Shown piece after piece: positions 61,505-64,000 of a stretch of DNA of 64,000 bases. Position 1 is the first letter of the stretch. Each line of letters begins with the position of its first letter. The DNA comes from JAILZP01 sp037444185. GTDB taxonomy: Bacteria; Bacillota; Desulfotomaculia; Desulfotomaculales; Desulfocucumaceae. Made by a program: the position numbers and the translations under genes. Below the pieces are notes generated by a model. The model ran no database searches and was not told where the DNA came from. It worked only from the letters and a program-made list of their open reading frames with translations. The stretch covers positions 53,500 through 117,499 of the forward strand of contig JBBIMW010000003.1 in assembly GCA_037444185.1 (NCBI GenBank). Reading direction: 5' to 3'.

Positions 61505-62656
61505 ATGATGCAAGACAAACAATATCTGATGATTCCGGGCCCCACCCCGGTGCCCCCGGCGGTGGCGGCAGCCGTTTCAAGGCCTGTGATCGGGCACCGC
61601 ACGGAAGACTTTGCGGCCATGCACAAAAGGATAGTGGAAAGACTGCAGGTTGTATTCCAAACCAAAAATGATGTTTTTGTACTCACCAGTTCCGGCACCG
61701 GAGGCATGGAGATGGCAGTGGCCAACACCGTGAGCCCCGGTGACAGGGTGCTGGCCCTTATCACGGGTAATTTCGGAGAGCGGTTCGCAAAGATTGCCAG
61801 GGAATACGGGGCCGAAACAGATGAGGTGAATTTTGGCTGGGGAACCCCGGTGGATCTGAAAACCGTGGAGGAAAAACTGGCGGTCAACCGGTACAAGGTG
61901 GTGCTGGCCACCCAGAATGAAACCTCCACCGGGGTTGTCAACGATATTGCCGGAATAGGCGCCCTGGTCGGTAAAACCCCGGCCTTGCTGCTGGTGGACG
62001 GGGTTAGCGGGGTCGGCGGCATTGAAATTAAAATGGACGAATGGAATGTGGACATACTGGTTACAGCCTCACAGAAGTCCATGATGCTGCCCCCGGGCCT
62101 GGCCATGGTGGCGGTCAGTCAAAAAGCCTGGGAGGTGGTGAAGGGGAACAGTTCTCCCAGGTTCTACCTGAGTCTCCCGGCGGCCAAGAAGGCGTATGAA
62201 AAATGGAACACCGCCTATACCCCGGGAGTGTCCCTCTTCGCCGGGTTGGATGTGGCCCTGGAAATGATGATGGACGAGGGCATGGACAACGTTTACGCCA
62301 GGCACAGGCTGATGGCCAAGGCCGCCCGGGCGGCAGTCAGGGCCCTGGGACTGAAATTGCTGGCCGGGGACGAAGCGGCCTCCCCGGTGGTCACCGCAGT
62401 GGTCAGCCCCGGCGGGGTGGACGGTGACGAAATCCGCAAGGTGCTCAAGAAGGAATTCGGGGTCGCCTTCGCCGGCGGCCAGGGAGTAATGAAGGGGAAA
62501 ATATTCAGGATCGCCCACATGGGTTTCGCAGACAAAATGGATGTTATTATTGCCATAAGCGCCCTGGAGATGGCCTTGGCCCGCCTGGGCCAGCCAGTGG
62601 AACTGGGGGCCGGGGTAAGGGCGGCGCAGCAGGTGTTTTTGGGGGTGAATAAATAA
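61505..62656 (+). CDS. Class V aminotransferase (serine-pyruvate/alanine-glyoxylate type)
   Basis: This 383-residue PLP enzyme opens with LMIPGPTPVPPAVAAAVSRP, has VLTSSGTGGMEMAVANTVSP, the aspartate DGVSGVGGIEIKMDEWNVDI and the PLP lysine in VTASQKSMMLPPGLAMVAVS. With serA and a serine-type T-box it may act as the phosphoserine-forming step or interconvert serine and pyruvate; serC itself is absent here. ATG 61505 or 61508 starts it. Confidence 0.88.
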   Translation: MMQDKQYLMIPGPTPVPPAVAAAVSRPVIGHRTEDFAAMHKRIVERLQVVFQTKNDVFVLTSSGTGGMEMAVANTVSPGDRVLALITGNFGERFAKIAREYGAETDEVNFGWGTPVDLKTVEEKLAVNRYKVVLATQNETSTGVVNDIAGIGALVGKTPALLLVDGVSGVGGIEIKMDEWNVDILVTASQKSMMLPPGLAMVAVSQKAWEVVKGNSSPRFYLSLPAAKKAYEKWNTAYTPGVSLFAGLDVALEMMMDEGMDNVYARHRLMAKAARAAVRALGLKLLAGDEAASPVVTAVVSPGGVDGDEIRKVLKKEFGVAFAGGQGVMKGKIFRIAHMGFADKMDVIIAISALEMALARLGQPVELGAGVRAAQQVFLGVNK

Positions 62657-64000
62657 TGAGAGTGCTGGTAATGGACGGGGTGACCGAGGAGGGTCTGCTT
62701 CCTCTGCGGCAGAATCCCGCTATAGAAGTGGTCATCGGGGGAAAGATGAGCGAAGAAGAGCTGGCGGACTGCATTTCCCGGTACGACGCCATGATCGTCA
62801 GGAGCGCCACCAGGGTCACAGCGGGGGTAATTGAGCGGGCGGAGAACCTCAAGGTTGTCGGCCGGGCCGGGGTGGGAGTGGACAACATAGACCTGGAGGC
62901 GGCCACCCGCAAGGGGATACTGGTGGTGAACGCCCCGGACGGCAACACCATCGCCGCCACCGAGCACACCATCGCCATGATGTTGGCCCTGGCCCGGAAC
63001 ATTCCCCAGGCGGCGGGCAAAATGAAAGAAGGGGTATGGGACAAAAAGTCCTTCCTGGGAGTTGAGCTGAGGGGCAAAGTACTGGGCATACTGGGGCTGG
63101 GGCGCATCGGGTCGGCGGTGGCCAGGCGGGCCCAGGCCCTGGAAATGGAAGTGGTGGCCTACGACCCCTTCATCACCGAGGAAAAGGCGGCGGACCTGGC
63201 GGTGGAGCTGGCGGGGCTGGACGAACTGTACCGGCGGTCCGACTTCATCACCGTCCACATGCCCAGGACCAAAGAATCCCACCGCATGATCAACGACAAA
63301 GCCATCGCTGGGATGAAAAAAGGAGTGCGCATAATCAACTGCGCCCGGGGGGGCATCATAGACGAAGACGCCCTGCACCGGGCCATGGTGGAGGGCAAAG
63401 TGGCCGGGGCGGCCCTGGACGTGTTCGAGAAAGAGCCGAACATGGACAGCCCGCTGTTAAAGCTGCCCAACTTCATAGCCACCCCGCACCTGGGGGCCTC
63501 CACCAGGGAGGCCCAGCTGAACGTGGCGGTGGACGTGTCCGGGGAAATAGTGGCGGCCCTGACGGGAAAGCCGGTGAAAAACACCGTAAACATACCCTCC
63601 ATGAGCCCGAAGGTCCTGGCGGCGGTCAAGCCCTACCTGGGGCTGGCGGAGAAATTGGGGCGCTTCCAGGCCCATCTGGTCACCGGCCGGGTGCGCAGGG
63701 TGGAGGTTCTTTACAGCGGGGATCTGACCAGGCAGGAAGTGGCGCCCATAACCACGGCGGTGGTGAAGGGGCTTTTGGACCCCATACTGCAGGAAACCGT
63801 CAATTTCGTAAACGCCCCTCTGCTGGCCAGAAGCCGCGGCATACAGGTGCTGCAGGCGGTGGACGGCCTTGACGAAGGCTACGCCAGCCTGATTACAGTG
63901 AAAGTGCAGACCGACAAGGAGGAAAGGACCATATCGGGGACCCTGTTCGGCGCCCACGACCCCCGCATAGTGATGATCGACGGCTACCGGGTGGACGCCT
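62656..64000 (+). CDS. serA: D-3-phosphoglycerate dehydrogenase (partial)
   Basis: The first 448 codons of SerA are present; the window ends inside the gene, before the expected ACT domain. It oxidises 3-phosphoglycerate to start serine synthesis. VGRAGVGVDNIDLEAATRKG, the NAD fold GILGLGRIGSAVARRAQALE, NCARGGIIDEDAL and AALDVFEKEPN are visible, followed by the intervening domain. The ATG overlaps the aminotransferase stop (TAATG), so both are under the T-box. Confidence 0.93.
   Translation, partial: MRVLVMDGVTEEGLLPLRQNPAIEVVIGGKMSEEELADCISRYDAMIVRSATRVTAGVIERAENLKVVGRAGVGVDNIDLEAATRKGILVVNAPDGNTIAATEHTIAMMLALARNIPQAAGKMKEGVWDKKSFLGVELRGKVLGILGLGRIGSAVARRAQALEMEVVAYDPFITEEKAADLAVELAGLDELYRRSDFITVHMPRTKESHRMINDKAIAGMKKGVRIINCARGGIIDEDALHRAMVEGKVAGAALDVFEKEPNMDSPLLKLPNFIATPHLGASTREAQLNVAVDVSGEIVAALTGKPVKNTVNIPSMSPKVLAAVKPYLGLAEKLGRFQAHLVTGRVRRVEVLYSGDLTRQEVAPITTAVVKGLLDPILQETVNFVNAPLLARSRGIQVLQAVDGLDEGYASLITVKVQTDKEERTISGTLFGAHDPRIVMIDGYRVDA

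Noticed and set aside
1..64000. CRISPR arrays, rRNA genes, complete insertion sequences
   Set aside because: No regularly spaced repeats, rRNA signatures or transposase genes were seen.

Overview
The window is about 64 kb of chromosome from an anaerobic, endospore-forming Firmicute. Gene order around the replication origin, a SCIFF ranthipeptide locus, YyaC, a Lon-family protease of the spore-associated LonC type, a serine-type T-box leader and many TTG/GTG starts behind strong Shine-Dalgarno sequences fit the Desulfotomaculales/Peptococcaceae (Pelotomaculum-like). This placement is inferred from gene content and order, not from a database search. A run of 11 Ns at 31521-31531 shows it is a draft assembly.

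Left arm (1-24.4 kb). A molybdopterin/4Fe-4S/NrfD respiratory complex is followed by an ATC-hydrolase-like protein, a membrane-anchored 5'-nucleotidase-family phosphoesterase and glutaminyl-tRNA synthetase. An SNF2/RapA-like helicase is translationally coupled to an unrecognised zinc-ribbon protein. Next comes a four-gene minus-strand operon: FadR-type GntR regulator, alkyl-DHAP-synthase-like flavoprotein, GlpD-like dehydrogenase, FGGY kinase. Its promoter overlaps two FadR-like half-palindromes. After a broken PIN toxin module come rlmH, murA, a gluzincin, a TPR protein, a LysM-G5-M23 peptidase and the SCIFF precursor with its radical SAM maturase.

Accessory patch (24.5-29.7 kb). This holds poorly coding DNA, a fragment of a Fic gene, an intact HTH-Fic pair, two tRNA-Arg genes, a glycosyltransferase, a patatin-like phospholipase and two tRNA-Ser genes.

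Core replication and translation block (29.8-50.5 kb, mostly minus strand). It contains dnaB, lonC, rplI, a YybS-like protein, a MazG-like protein, rpsR-ssb-rpsF with a candidate S6:S18 leader, DUF951, cvpA, a 374-bp MITE-like element, a YkvI-type transporter, yyaC, a phosphoribosyltransferase, larC, a DUF554 protein, a parS site, parB-parA, rsmG, mnmG, mnmE, jag, yidC, yidD, rnpA and rpmH.

Origin and right arm (50.5-64 kb, plus strand). This holds dnaA, a candidate oriC, dnaN, an S4-domain protein, recF, remB, gyrB, gyrA, pdxS-pdxT, a T-box leader, a class V aminotransferase and serA, which runs off the window. Strand polarity flips between rpmH and dnaA, as expected for leading-strand genes diverging from oriC.

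The least explained items are the FadR-controlled glycerol/ether-lipid-like operon, the SNF2 helicase pair, a palindromic motif shared by the upstream regions of the helicase and lonC, the MITE-like element, several families of short dispersed repeats, and an rnpA gene that seems to need a non-canonical start codon.
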